This document shows positions 31,900 to 39,126 of a stretch of DNA of 64,000 nucleotides, piece by piece. Within the stretch, counting starts at the first letter, position 1. Every line of letters starts with the position of its first letter. Both the position numbers and the translations under genes were made by a program. The notes under the pieces are model-generated. The model ran no database searches. It was given only the letters and a program-made list of their open reading frames with translations, and was not told the origin of the DNA. Origin of the DNA: Streptomyces sp. YS415 (lineage in GTDB: Bacteria > Actinomycetota > Actinomycetes > Streptomycetales > Streptomycetaceae); NCBI RefSeq assembly GCF_023544665.1, contig NZ_JAMJFL010000028.1:40893-104892 (forward strand), read 5' to 3'.

Positions 31900-32582
31900 T
31901 GAGGCGCGTCCAGCCGGTAGCCGACCCCGCGGACCGTACGGATCAGCGTCGGGGACGACGGAACGTCCTCGACCTTGGCGCGCAGCCGCTGCACACAGGC
32001 GTCCACCAGACGCGAGTCACCGAGGTAGTCGTGCTCCCACACCAGCCGCAGCAACTGCTGCCGGGACAGCGCCTGTCCGGGCCGCCGGCTCAGCTCCAGC
32101 AGCAGCCGCAGCTCCGTCGGCGTCAGCTGGAGGTCCTCGCCGTTCTTCGTCACCGTCATCGCCGCCCGGTCGATGACCAGGCTGCCGAAGGTCGCCGCGT
32201 CATTGGACTCCCGCTCCCCGCGCCGCAGCACGGCCCGGATCCGGGCGTCCAGCACCCGCCCCTGCACGGGCTTGACGACATAGTCGTCGGCACCGGACTC
32301 CAGGCCCACCACCACGTCGATGTCGTCGCTGCGCGCGGTGAGCAGGATGATCGGCAGCTGGTCGGTGCGCCGGATACGACGGCACACCTCGAAACCGTCG
32401 ATGCCGGGCAGCATCACGTCCAGCACGATCAGGTCCGGCCGCTGCTCACGCAGCAGCTTCAGGCCGTCCTCACCGGTGGCAGCCGTGGCAACCCGGTGAC
32501 CCTGGCGCGTCAGTGACAGCTCCAGGGCCGTGCGGATGGCGTCGTCGTCCTCGATCAGCAACAGGGAAGGCACGGGGCTCAT
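31896..32582 (-). CDS. afsQ1: AfsQ1 response regulator
   Basis: 228 aa OmpR/PhoB-type regulator. Receiver: acidic pocket LLIEDDD near residue 7, phosphoacceptor in LIVLDVMLPGIDG near 53, LLTARS with the switch Thr/Ser and the Lys in VVKPVQ near 105. The C-terminal winged helix (LQLTPTELRLLLELSRRPG, ending TVRGVGYRL) binds DNA. The ATG at 32582 gives MSPVPSLLL; a GTG at 32573 would remove three residues. It diverges from sigQ across about 210 bp that carry GTGAC repeats like its reported binding motif. First gene of the afsQ1-afsQ2-lipoprotein operon. Confidence 0.94.
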   Translation of the reverse strand: MSPVPSLLLIEDDDAIRTALELSLTRQGHRVATAATGEDGLKLLREQRPDLIVLDVMLPGIDGFEVCRRIRRTDQLPIILLTARSDDIDVVVGLESGADDYVVKPVQGRVLDARIRAVLRRGERESNDAATFGSLVIDRAAMTVTKNGEDLQLTPTELRLLLELSRRPGQALSRQQLLRLVWEHDYLGDSRLVDACVQRLRAKVEDVPSSPTLIRTVRGVGYRLDAPQ

Positions 32583-32679
32583 TCTGGCCCATGGCGGGGT
32601 GGGGTTTCGACACCTGTACAGGTACGGTCCCGACCGCTGCTCTGCGTGACCGGGCGGTGCGTGACGCACGACGGGCCCT

Positions 32680-32695
32680 GTGACAGCTCTGTGAC
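32680..32695. promoter_or_regulatory. AfsQ1-type binding site upstream of sigQ
   Basis: GTGAC-AGCTCT-GTGAC, matching the GTnAC-N6-GTnAC direct repeat described for AfsQ1. Two more GTGAC copies lie at 32646-32650 and 32661-32665. The site is central in the afsQ1/sigQ divergent region. Confidence 0.7.
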
Positions 32696-32791
32696 AGTCG
32701 GCGGACACGGCGATGAAGTGGCCCGGGCAAGCTTTTCGACACAAGCAAGGAAGCAAGCCGAACACCGGAAGTCCACGACGGGGGGCGCGAG

Positions 32792-33535
32792 ATGAACACG
32801 CTGCACAGCTCAAGCACCAGCGCAGTTGTCACGCGTCTGCACGACGTGCACGGGGGCCGGGGTCCGGAGAAGTCCGGTGCCGTGAGCGGGCGGGGGTGCG
32901 CTCGCGGCACCGGGCGTCAGCACACCGCGTACATGACGGTGGTTGACGGTTTCACGGGGGAAGCACACGGGGGAAGCGCGTACAGGGAGGGCTCGGGGGA
33001 GCGTCGTTCGCTGTCGGAGGCGGAGTTCACCGCCTACGTCCAGGAGCGCCGCGCCTCCCTGTACGCCACCGCCTACCACCTCACCGGTGACCGCTTCGAG
33101 GCCGAGGACCTGCTGCAGAGCGCGTTGTTCTCGACGTACCGGGCGTGGGACCGGATCAGTGACAAGGCCGCCGTCGGGGGTTACCTGCGGCGGACGATGA
33201 CCAATCTGCACATCAGCGCGTGGCGCCGCCGCAAGCTGAACGAGTACCCGACCGAGGAGCTGCCGGAGACGCCCGGCGACACGGACGCGATGCGTGGCAC
33301 CGAGCTGCGCGCGGTCCTGTGGCAGGCGCTGGCCCGGCTGCCCGAACTCCAGCGGACGATGCTGGTCCTCCGGTACTACGAGGGCCGCACCGACCCGGAG
33401 ATCGCGGACATCCTCGGCATCAGTGTCGGCACGGTGAAGTCCAGCATCTGGCGGTCGCTCCGCCGGCTGCGCGAGGACGAGGTCCTCAGCTTCGGCCGTG
33501 ACGAGGAGGACGCCTTCGGCGAGCTGGTCGCCTGA
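32792..33535 (+). CDS. sigQ: ECF sigma factor SigQ
   Basis: 247 aa. SigE-type ECF sigma factor: region 2 with LYATAYHLTGDRFEAEDLLQSA near residue 90 and GGYLRRTMTNLHISAWRRRK near 130; region 4 with LPELQRTMLVLRYYEGRTDPEIADILG near 180 and SVGTVKSSIWRSLRRLR. An unusual N-terminal extension of some 75 residues precedes the sigma domains; a second ATG at 32933 would shorten it. In S. coelicolor sigQ is an AfsQ1 target that opposes part of the AfsQ effect on antibiotics. It is divergent from afsQ1 and ends at a terminator shared with the convergent kinase gene. Confidence 0.9.
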   Translation: MNTLHSSSTSAVVTRLHDVHGGRGPEKSGAVSGRGCARGTGRQHTAYMTVVDGFTGEAHGGSAYREGSGERRSLSEAEFTAYVQERRASLYATAYHLTGDRFEAEDLLQSALFSTYRAWDRISDKAAVGGYLRRTMTNLHISAWRRRKLNEYPTEELPETPGDTDAMRGTELRAVLWQALARLPELQRTMLVLRYYEGRTDPEIADILGISVGTVKSSIWRSLRRLREDEVLSFGRDEEDAFGELVA

Positions 33536-33580
33536 AGGTACGGGGGGGCTCCGGGGGGAGCACGGGGGAGCACCAAGGAG

Positions 33581-33621
33581 AGCGGGACTGGTCGGCCGGG
33601 GGGTCCGTCCAGTCCCGCTTC
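33581..33621. terminator. bidirectional terminator after sigQ
   Basis: 11-bp stem AGCGGGACTGG/CCAGTCCCGCT (33581-33591, 33609-33619) with a 17-base loop, between convergent sigQ and the uridine kinase-like gene. Confidence 0.75.
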
Positions 33622-33639
33622 TTCGTGCGCCCGGGCTTC

Positions 33640-34275
33640 TCAGGCGGCGGTGCTCGCCGCCAGGTCGCGTCCCGCGGCCGCGTCGGCCAGCCGGCCCAGT
33701 GCCTCGTCCCGGTCGCAGGCGTACGCGCCGAGCGCGGTCTGGCGGGCCACGATCGACCGCTCGGTCCGCATCAGCCGCCAGCCGCGGCGCAGCAGGAAGG
33801 GCACGGACTTACGGCCCTCCCGCAGGTCCCGGAGGAAACGGCGGCGGAACGTGGTGACCGGGCCGCGGCTCAGGCACAGCGCGTCGGCCAGGACGCCCAG
33901 TTCCCGGCAGCGGGTGACGATCTCCGCCGCGAAGATGCCCTCGGCGATGAACAGCGGGGTCCGCCCGATGTCGACGGGCTCCTCGCCGGTGCGGGCGCTG
34001 AGCGAGAGGTCGTAGAGCGGGACCGTCGTACGACCGGTGCGGCACAGGTCCTCGATCGCGGCCACGGCCTTGTCGGCGTCCCACGACCCGGGGTGGTCCC
34101 AGTCGATGTCCGAGCTCCCGAGGACCTGCGGCAGCGTCGGGTCGCCGGCCTCCTTGTAGAAGTCGTCGAGGCGCAGCACCGGAAGTCCGGAGCGGGCCGC
34201 GAGAAGGGATTTGCCGGAGCCGGAGGGGCCGCAGAGCAGCACGACTCGGGCCGGTACGGGCGGAAGGGAGCTCAC
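33640..34275 (-). CDS. uridine kinase-like P-loop kinase
   Basis: 211 aa from the GTG at 34275. P-loop VVLLCGPSGSGKSLLAARSG near residue 12, LRLDDFYKEAGDPTLPQ near 32 (the substrate Asp region of uridine kinases) and a DWDHPGSWD segment, as in uridine kinase/phosphoribulokinase relatives. It would phosphorylate uridine, cytidine or another small substrate. In a neighbourhood rich in nucleoside breakdown genes, pyrimidine nucleoside salvage is a fair guess. No CTACGCGCGTAG operator is present. The start is uncertain because no clear ribosome binding site precedes it. Confidence 0.8.
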   Translation of the reverse strand: MSSLPPVPARVVLLCGPSGSGKSLLAARSGLPVLRLDDFYKEAGDPTLPQVLGSSDIDWDHPGSWDADKAVAAIEDLCRTGRTTVPLYDLSLSARTGEEPVDIGRTPLFIAEGIFAAEIVTRCRELGVLADALCLSRGPVTTFRRRFLRDLREGRKSVPFLLRRGWRLMRTERSIVARQTALGAYACDRDEALGRLADAAAGRDLAASTAA

Positions 34276-34403
34276 GGAACACCAATATGACGCATTCACC
34301 TGCCGTTCATCGACTCCGCGGGTCGGCTTTGAAGCGCGCGTCACACCTCAACTACCCTTCGTGTCGACCTGATTACCCAGTGCGTCAGAAGGTGGCAGAT
34401 CCC

Positions 34404-34811
34404 ATGGCCGGACAAGCGTCCTCCCCCCACCCCACCGCCCGGCGGGCCCTGATCGCTCTCGCGACCGCGGGCGCGGCCCTCGGCGTCGCCGCGCCGACGG
34501 CCGCCGCGGACGCCGAGCCGGTCCTCGACGACGTGGTCCGCACCCGCCCCACCTCCCTGGGCAAGATCGACCCCCAGGCCGGTGCCCAGGCCGTCACCGG
34601 CATGGTCGGCTATGTCACCGGGCCGGTCGCGGGCCTGCAGCCCAACCCGCTGGCCGGCACGGGCGTGGACCCGCTCGACAACGGCGTCGGGACCCAGCTC
34701 GGCGACTTCCAGCCGCTGACCTCCCAGATGCTCACCGCCCCGGTGGCGCAGGCCCGGTCCATCGGCAGCATCCCGGTGCTCGGCCAGGCGACCACCCTGC
34801 TGGGCGGCTGA
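34404..34811 (+). CDS. small secreted protein, unknown function
   Basis: 135 aa. A basic N-region, a hydrophobic core (ALIALATAGAALGVAAP) and an Ala-x-Ala cleavage site near residue 35 make a Sec signal peptide. The mature part has about 100 residues, is rich in Gly, Pro and Thr, and has no Cys (MVGYVTGPVAGLQPNPLAGTG, DFQPLTSQMLTAPVAQ). No domain recognised. AAGG lies about 10 bases before the ATG at 34404. Similar in size and style to the protein encoded at 28320. A hairpin follows. Confidence 0.75.
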   Translation: MAGQASSPHPTARRALIALATAGAALGVAAPTAAADAEPVLDDVVRTRPTSLGKIDPQAGAQAVTGMVGYVTGPVAGLQPNPLAGTGVDPLDNGVGTQLGDFQPLTSQMLTAPVAQARSIGSIPVLGQATTLLGG

Positions 34812-34823
34812 CCCGGACGGCAG

Positions 34824-34863
34824 AGAGCCGCGCTTCCCCCGGACGGAGGGGAGGCGCGGCTCT
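34824..34863. terminator. bidirectional terminator
   Basis: Long stem AGAGCCGCGC-TTCCCC with GGGGAG-GCGCGGCTCT, a single wobble position in 16, between the convergent secreted-protein and aldehyde dehydrogenase genes. Confidence 0.8.
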
Positions 34864-34879
34864 CCGGTTCGGGGCGGCT

Positions 34880-35770
34880 CTAGTACGCCGAGCCGGACGC
34901 GCCCAGCGAACCCGTGGGGTGCCAGACCGTCTTCGTCTCCAGGAACGCCGTCATGCGTTCGGTGCCCGGAGTCGCCGAGTAATCCACAGGCTGTGGACGC
35001 AGGACGCGCTTGAGATTGTCCGCCGCCGCGATCTCCAGCTCCTTCGCCAGCGCCTCGTCGGCGCCCGCGAGGTCGATGGCGTTGACGTCCTGGTGCGCGG
35101 CCAGCGGGGCGGCGATCTCCGCCGTACGGCCCGACAGGACGTTGACGACACCCCCGGGCAGGTCGGAGGTGGCCAGGACCTCGCCGAGGGAGAGGGCCGG
35201 AAGCGGGGACTTCTCGCTCGCGATCACGATCGCCGTGTTGCCGGTCGCGATCACCGGGGCGATCACCGAGACCAGGCCGAGGAAGGACGACTCCTGGGGG
35301 GCCAGGACGGCGACCACGCCGGTCGGCTCGGGCGAGGACAGGTTGAAGTACGGGCCCGCGACCGGGTTCGCGCCGCCCACCACCTGGGCGATCTTGTCGG
35401 TCCAGCCCGCGTACCAGACCCAGCGGTCGATCGCCGCGTCCACCTGGGCGGCGGCCTTCGACTTCGACAGGCCCTCGGCGGCGGCCACTTCCCGCACGAA
35501 CTGCCCGCGGCGGCCCTCCAGCATCTCCGCGACGCGGTAGAGGACCTGGCCGCGGTTGTACGCCGTCGCCCCGGACCAGCCGCCGAACGCCTTGCGCGCG
35601 GCGACCACCGCGTCACGGGCGTCCTTGCGGGACGAAAGGGGCGCGTTGGCCAGCCAGTTGCCCTGGGAGTCGGTCACTTCGTACACCCGGCCGCTTTCGG
35701 AGCGGGGGAACTTGCCCCCGACGTACAGCTTGTAGGTCTTGAGGACGGAGAGTCGGGTCGCGTCAGACAT
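34880..35770 (-). CDS. truncated aldehyde dehydrogenase-like protein, no catalytic Cys
   Basis: 296 aa, against about 480 for a full aldehyde dehydrogenase. It has the N-terminal NAD-binding half (LYVGGKFPRSESGRVYEV, VAVLAPQESSFLGLVSVIAP, NTAIVIASEKSPLPALSLGEV, DLPGGVVNVLSG) and then ends shortly after a rewritten C-terminal segment. The catalytic Glu-Leu-Gly-Gly and Cys regions are absent. Since it starts inside the last 8 bases of a complete aldehyde dehydrogenase gene, it is probably a non-catalytic partner of that enzyme. The arrangement recalls the two-domain ALDH16 family, whose second domain has lost catalytic features. It is cotranscribed with deoC. Confidence 0.8.
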   Translation of the reverse strand: MSDATRLSVLKTYKLYVGGKFPRSESGRVYEVTDSQGNWLANAPLSSRKDARDAVVAARKAFGGWSGATAYNRGQVLYRVAEMLEGRRGQFVREVAAAEGLSKSKAAAQVDAAIDRWVWYAGWTDKIAQVVGGANPVAGPYFNLSSPEPTGVVAVLAPQESSFLGLVSVIAPVIATGNTAIVIASEKSPLPALSLGEVLATSDLPGGVVNVLSGRTAEIAAPLAAHQDVNAIDLAGADEALAKELEIAAADNLKRVLRPQPVDYSATPGTERMTAFLETKTVWHPTGSLGASGSAY

Positions 35771-37199
35771 CGAGGTACGCCTCCAGGCCGTGGCGGCCGC
35801 CCTCGCGGCCGAAGCCCGACTCCTTGTACCCGCCGAACGGCGAGGCCGGGTCGAACTTGTTGAACGTGTTGGACCAGACGACGCCCGCGCGCAGCTTGCC
35901 CGCGACGGCCAGGATCCGCGATCCCTTCTCCGTCCAGATGCCCGCCGACAGGCCGTACTGGCTGTTGTTGGCCTTGGCGACGGCCTCGTCCGGGGTGCGG
36001 AAGGTCAGGACGGACAGCACCGGGCCGAAGATCTCGTCGCGGGCGATGGTGTGCGCCTGGGTGACGTTCGTGAAGAGCGTCGGGGCGAACCAGTAGCCGC
36101 TCTCGGGGAGTTCGCAGGCGGGCGACCAGCGCTCGCCGCCCTCCGCCTCGCCCCGCTCGACGAGCGAGGTGATCCGGGTGAGCTGCTCCTCGGAGTTGAT
36201 CGCGCCGATGTCGGTGTTCTTGTCCAGCGGGTCGCCGAGGCGCAGCGTGGACAGCCGGCGCTTCAGGGAGTCCAGGAGCTCGTCCTGCACCGACTCCTGG
36301 ACCAGCAGCCGGGAGCCCGCGCAGCAGACCTGGCCCTGGTTGAAGAAGATGCCGTTGACGATGCCCTCGACGGCCTGGTCGATCGGGGCGTCGTCGAAGA
36401 CGATGTTGGCGCCCTTGCCGCCCAGTTCGAGGGTCAGCTTCTTGCGGGTGCCCGCGACCGTCCGCGCGATCTCCTTGCCGACCGCGGTGGAGCCGGTGAA
36501 GGCCACCTTGTTCACGTCCGGGTGGGCCACCAGGGCCGCGCCCGTGTCGCCGTAGCCCGGAAGGATGTTGACGACGCCCTTGGGCAGGCCCGCCTGGCGG
36601 CAGATGTCCGCGAAGAAGAGGGCCGACAGCGGGGTGGTCTCGGCGGGCTTGAGGACGACCGTGTTGCCGGTCGCGAGCGCCGGGGCGATCTTCCACGCCA
36701 GCATCAGCAGCGGGAAGTTCCAGGGGATGACCTGGCCCGCCACGCCGAGCGGGCGCGGGGCGGCGCCGTAACCGGCGTGCTCCAGCTTGTCGGCCCAGCC
36801 CGCGTAGTAGAAGAAGTGCGCGGCGACCAGGGGCAGGTCGGCGTCGCGCGTCTCGCGGATCGGCTTGCCGTTGTCCAGGGTCTCCAGGACGGCCAGCTCG
36901 CGGCTGCGCTCCTGGATGATCCGGGCGATCCGGAACAGGTACTTGGCCCGCTCGGAGCCGGGCAGCGCCGACCACTTCTCGAACGCCTTGCGGGCGGCCT
37001 TGACCGCGCGGTCGACGTCCGCCTCGCCGGCCTGGGCGATCTCGGAGAGCACCTCCTCGGTGCTCGGCGAGACGGTCTTGAAGACCTTGCCGTCGGCCGC
37101 CTCCACGAACTCACCGTCGATGAACAGGCCGTAGGACGGCGCGATGTCGACGACCGAGCGGGACTCGGGGGCCGGTGCGTATTCGAATACGGAAGCCAT
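35763..37199 (-). CDS. aldehyde dehydrogenase, catalytic
   Basis: 478 aa NAD(P)-dependent aldehyde dehydrogenase. Visible: LFIDGEFVEAADGKVF near residue 26, IPWNFPLLML near 156, KPAETTPLSA near 180, FTGSTAVGKEIARTVAG near 232, LELGGKGANIVFDDA near 256 (general base Glu) and GQVCCAGSRLLVQ near 290 with the catalytic Cys. It follows deoC by 5 bp. DeoC releases acetaldehyde and glyceraldehyde 3-phosphate from deoxyribose 5-phosphate, so oxidation of acetaldehyde is the natural role (inference). Its stop overlaps the start of the truncated partner. Confidence 0.9.
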   Translation of the reverse strand: MASVFEYAPAPESRSVVDIAPSYGLFIDGEFVEAADGKVFKTVSPSTEEVLSEIAQAGEADVDRAVKAARKAFEKWSALPGSERAKYLFRIARIIQERSRELAVLETLDNGKPIRETRDADLPLVAAHFFYYAGWADKLEHAGYGAAPRPLGVAGQVIPWNFPLLMLAWKIAPALATGNTVVLKPAETTPLSALFFADICRQAGLPKGVVNILPGYGDTGAALVAHPDVNKVAFTGSTAVGKEIARTVAGTRKKLTLELGGKGANIVFDDAPIDQAVEGIVNGIFFNQGQVCCAGSRLLVQESVQDELLDSLKRRLSTLRLGDPLDKNTDIGAINSEEQLTRITSLVERGEAEGGERWSPACELPESGYWFAPTLFTNVTQAHTIARDEIFGPVLSVLTFRTPDEAVAKANNSQYGLSAGIWTEKGSRILAVAGKLRAGVVWSNTFNKFDPASPFGGYKESGFGREGGRHGLEAYLDV

Positions 37200-37204
37200 G
37201 TTGA

Positions 37205-38164
37205 TCAGTCCACCGTCACGTAGTCGGGGCCGGAGTAGCGGCCGGTGGCCAGCTTCTGACGCTGCATCAGCAGGTCGTTGAGGAGGGAGGAGGCGCCGAA
37301 GCGGAACCAGTGGTTGTCCAGCCAGTCCGCGCCGGCCGTCTCGTTCACGAGGACCAGGAACTTGATCGCGTCCTTGGTGGTACGGATGCCGCCGGCCGGC
37401 TTCACACCGACCTGCACCCCCGTCTGGGCGCGGAAGTCCCGCACCGCCTCCAGCATCAGGAGGGTGTTCGCGGGCGTCGCGTTCACCGCCACCTTGCCGG
37501 TCGAGGTCTTGATGAAGTCGGCCCCGGCCAGCATGCCGAGCCAGCTCGCGCGCCGGATGTTGTCGTACGTCGACAGCTCGCCGGTCTCGAAGATGACCTT
37601 CAGCCGGGCAGCGGTCCCGCAGGCCTCCCTTACGGCGACGATCTCGTCGTAGACCTTCAGGTACTTCCCCGCGAGGAAGGCCCCGCGGTCGATGACCATG
37701 TCGATCTCGTCGGCGCCCGCGGCGATCGCGTCCCGCACGTCCGCCAGCTTCACCGCGAGGGCGGCGCGGCCGGCCGGGAAGGCGGTGGCGACGGAGGCGA
37801 CCTTCACGACGGAACCGGCGACGGCCTCCTTGGCCACGGCCACCATGTCCGGATAGACGCAGACCGCGGCCGTGGGCGGGGTCGTCCGGTCGGTGGGATC
37901 GGGACGGACCGCCTTGGCGCCGAGCGCCCGGACCTTGCCCGGGGTGTCCGCGCCTTCCAGCGTCGTCAGGTCGACCATCGAGATCGCGAGGTCGATGGCG
38001 TACGCCTTGGCGGTCGTCTTGATGGAACGGGTGCCGAGGGAGGCGGCGCGTCCCTCCAGGCCGACCGCGTCGACGCCGGGCAGCCCGTGGAGGAAGCGGC
38101 GCAGCGTGCTGTCGGAGGCGGTGACGTCCGCGAGGGTGGCTGCGGTGGGTGCATTGGTGGGCAT
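37205..38164 (-). CDS. deoC: deoxyribose-phosphate aldolase
   Basis: 319 aa, class I aldolase that cleaves 2-deoxyribose 5-phosphate to acetaldehyde and glyceraldehyde 3-phosphate. Active-site segments: VAVCVYPDMV near residue 95, DEIDMVIDRGAFLAG near 150, LKVIFETGEL near 185, GADFIKTSTGKVAVNAT near 215 with the Schiff-base Lys, and GVKPAGGIRTTKDA near 255. It has roughly 60 N-terminal residues more than the short bacterial enzymes. Start at ATG 38164. Its promoter (TGTACA, 17 bp, TATGCT) has the CTACGCGCGTAG operator in the spacer, the clearest operator-promoter overlap in the window. Confidence 0.94.
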   Translation of the reverse strand: MPTNAPTAATLADVTASDSTLRRFLHGLPGVDAVGLEGRAASLGTRSIKTTAKAYAIDLAISMVDLTTLEGADTPGKVRALGAKAVRPDPTDRTTPPTAAVCVYPDMVAVAKEAVAGSVVKVASVATAFPAGRAALAVKLADVRDAIAAGADEIDMVIDRGAFLAGKYLKVYDEIVAVREACGTAARLKVIFETGELSTYDNIRRASWLGMLAGADFIKTSTGKVAVNATPANTLLMLEAVRDFRAQTGVQVGVKPAGGIRTTKDAIKFLVLVNETAGADWLDNHWFRFGASSLLNDLLMQRQKLATGRYSGPDYVTVD

Positions 38165-38176
38165 GGTCACCAGACG

Positions 38177-38205
38177 AGCATATCTACGCGCGTAGCGGCT
38201 GTACA
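38177..38205 (-). promoter_or_regulatory. deoC promoter with operator in the spacer
   Basis: On the minus strand: -35 TGTACA (38200-38205), a 17-bp spacer, -10 TATGCT (38177-38182). The perfect palindrome CTACGCGCGTAG (38184-38195) fills the spacer, so repressor binding would exclude RNA polymerase. Confidence 0.8.
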
Positions 38206-38276
38206 GCCCCGGGCGCTCATCTTCGGAGCGGGCACCGCGCATGAGCGCCGGCGGCACGTCGGGCAGAATCGGGGGC

Positions 38277-38960
38277 ATGACGACCCCGGATCGCCCCTCA
38301 TCAGTGCCGCAGCCGCCGGTTCCGCCCGCGCGGGACCGGGTCTACCGCTCGCCCATGGGCATGACGGGCGGCGCCCTGCTGCTCGCCATCGCGCTCTGGC
38401 TGGGGATCGACGCGCTGGTGCAGGGGTCGGGGCGGACGCCCTGGCTGGCGCTGGCGTCGCTGCTGCTGATCGTGCCCGTGGTGACCGCGTTCACGCTGCG
38501 GCCGGCGGTCTTCGCCAACGAGGACCGGCTGCGGATCCGGAACCCGTTCCGGGTGGTCGTGCTGCCCTGGGGGCAGGTCGTCTCCCTGCGGTCCGGTTAC
38601 TCCAACGAGGTCGTGGACGAGTCCGGGACGAAGTACCAGCTGTGGGCGATCCCGGTCTCCCTGCGGGACCGGAAGAAGGCCGCCCGGCGGACCGCGCGGG
38701 CGGAGGCCGAGCGCAACGGCCAGCGTCCCAGGCGGGGCGGCCTCGGGCTCGGGTTCGGGGGCTTCGGGGGCGGCGCCGAGGTCGACGGGCCCGTGCGCGC
38801 CGAGACCGACAAGGTGATGGACGAACTGCGGGAGCTGCTCGCCACCCGGGAGAAGGCGGAGTCCGCGCAGGGAGAGGTCACCGTGCGATGGGCCTACGAG
38901 GTGCTCGGGCCCTTCGCGGCGGGGCTCGTGCTGCTGGTGGTCGTGCTGCTGGTGGGCTGA
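38277..38960 (+). CDS. PH domain-containing membrane protein
   Basis: 227 aa. A Pro-rich N-terminus, two close hydrophobic helices (residues 28-68), a bacterial PH-like domain (VFANEDRLRIRNPFRVVVLPWGQVVSL near 75), a basic stretch KKAARRTARAEAERNG, a Gly-rich loop and a C-terminal membrane helix. Function unknown; similar actinobacterial proteins are annotated only by the PH (bPH2-like) domain. The ATG at 38277 is chosen by the family-like start MTTPDRP. It is followed by a related, larger protein gene at 39127. Confidence 0.75.
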   Translation: MTTPDRPSSVPQPPVPPARDRVYRSPMGMTGGALLLAIALWLGIDALVQGSGRTPWLALASLLLIVPVVTAFTLRPAVFANEDRLRIRNPFRVVVLPWGQVVSLRSGYSNEVVDESGTKYQLWAIPVSLRDRKKAARRTARAEAERNGQRPRRGGLGLGFGGFGGGAEVDGPVRAETDKVMDELRELLATREKAESAQGEVTVRWAYEVLGPFAAGLVLLVVVLLVG

Positions 38961-38972
38961 GCGGGGGTCGCC

Positions 38973-39046
38973 GGGGCGGTCCTGTTTCTTCTCCGGGGCG
39001 GACGTGCTCTTCTCCGGGGCTCTGGGGCGGACCTGCTCTTCTCCGG
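38973..39046. repeat. triple 23-bp direct repeat in the intergenic gap
   Basis: Three copies of about GGGGCGGACsTGCTCTTCTC followed by CGG, at 38973-38996 (diverged), 38995-39017 and 39024-39046. They lie between the two PH-type membrane protein genes. No coding potential is evident. They could bind a protein or be a slippage product. Confidence 0.75.
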
Positions 39047-39126
39047 AGCCGTCCGTTCCTCTGCGGTGCCGTTTCCGCTTTCCGCGTCCCCGCAACCAAC
39101 CCGGCCGTTCGCGTGTCTGGTCAGTG

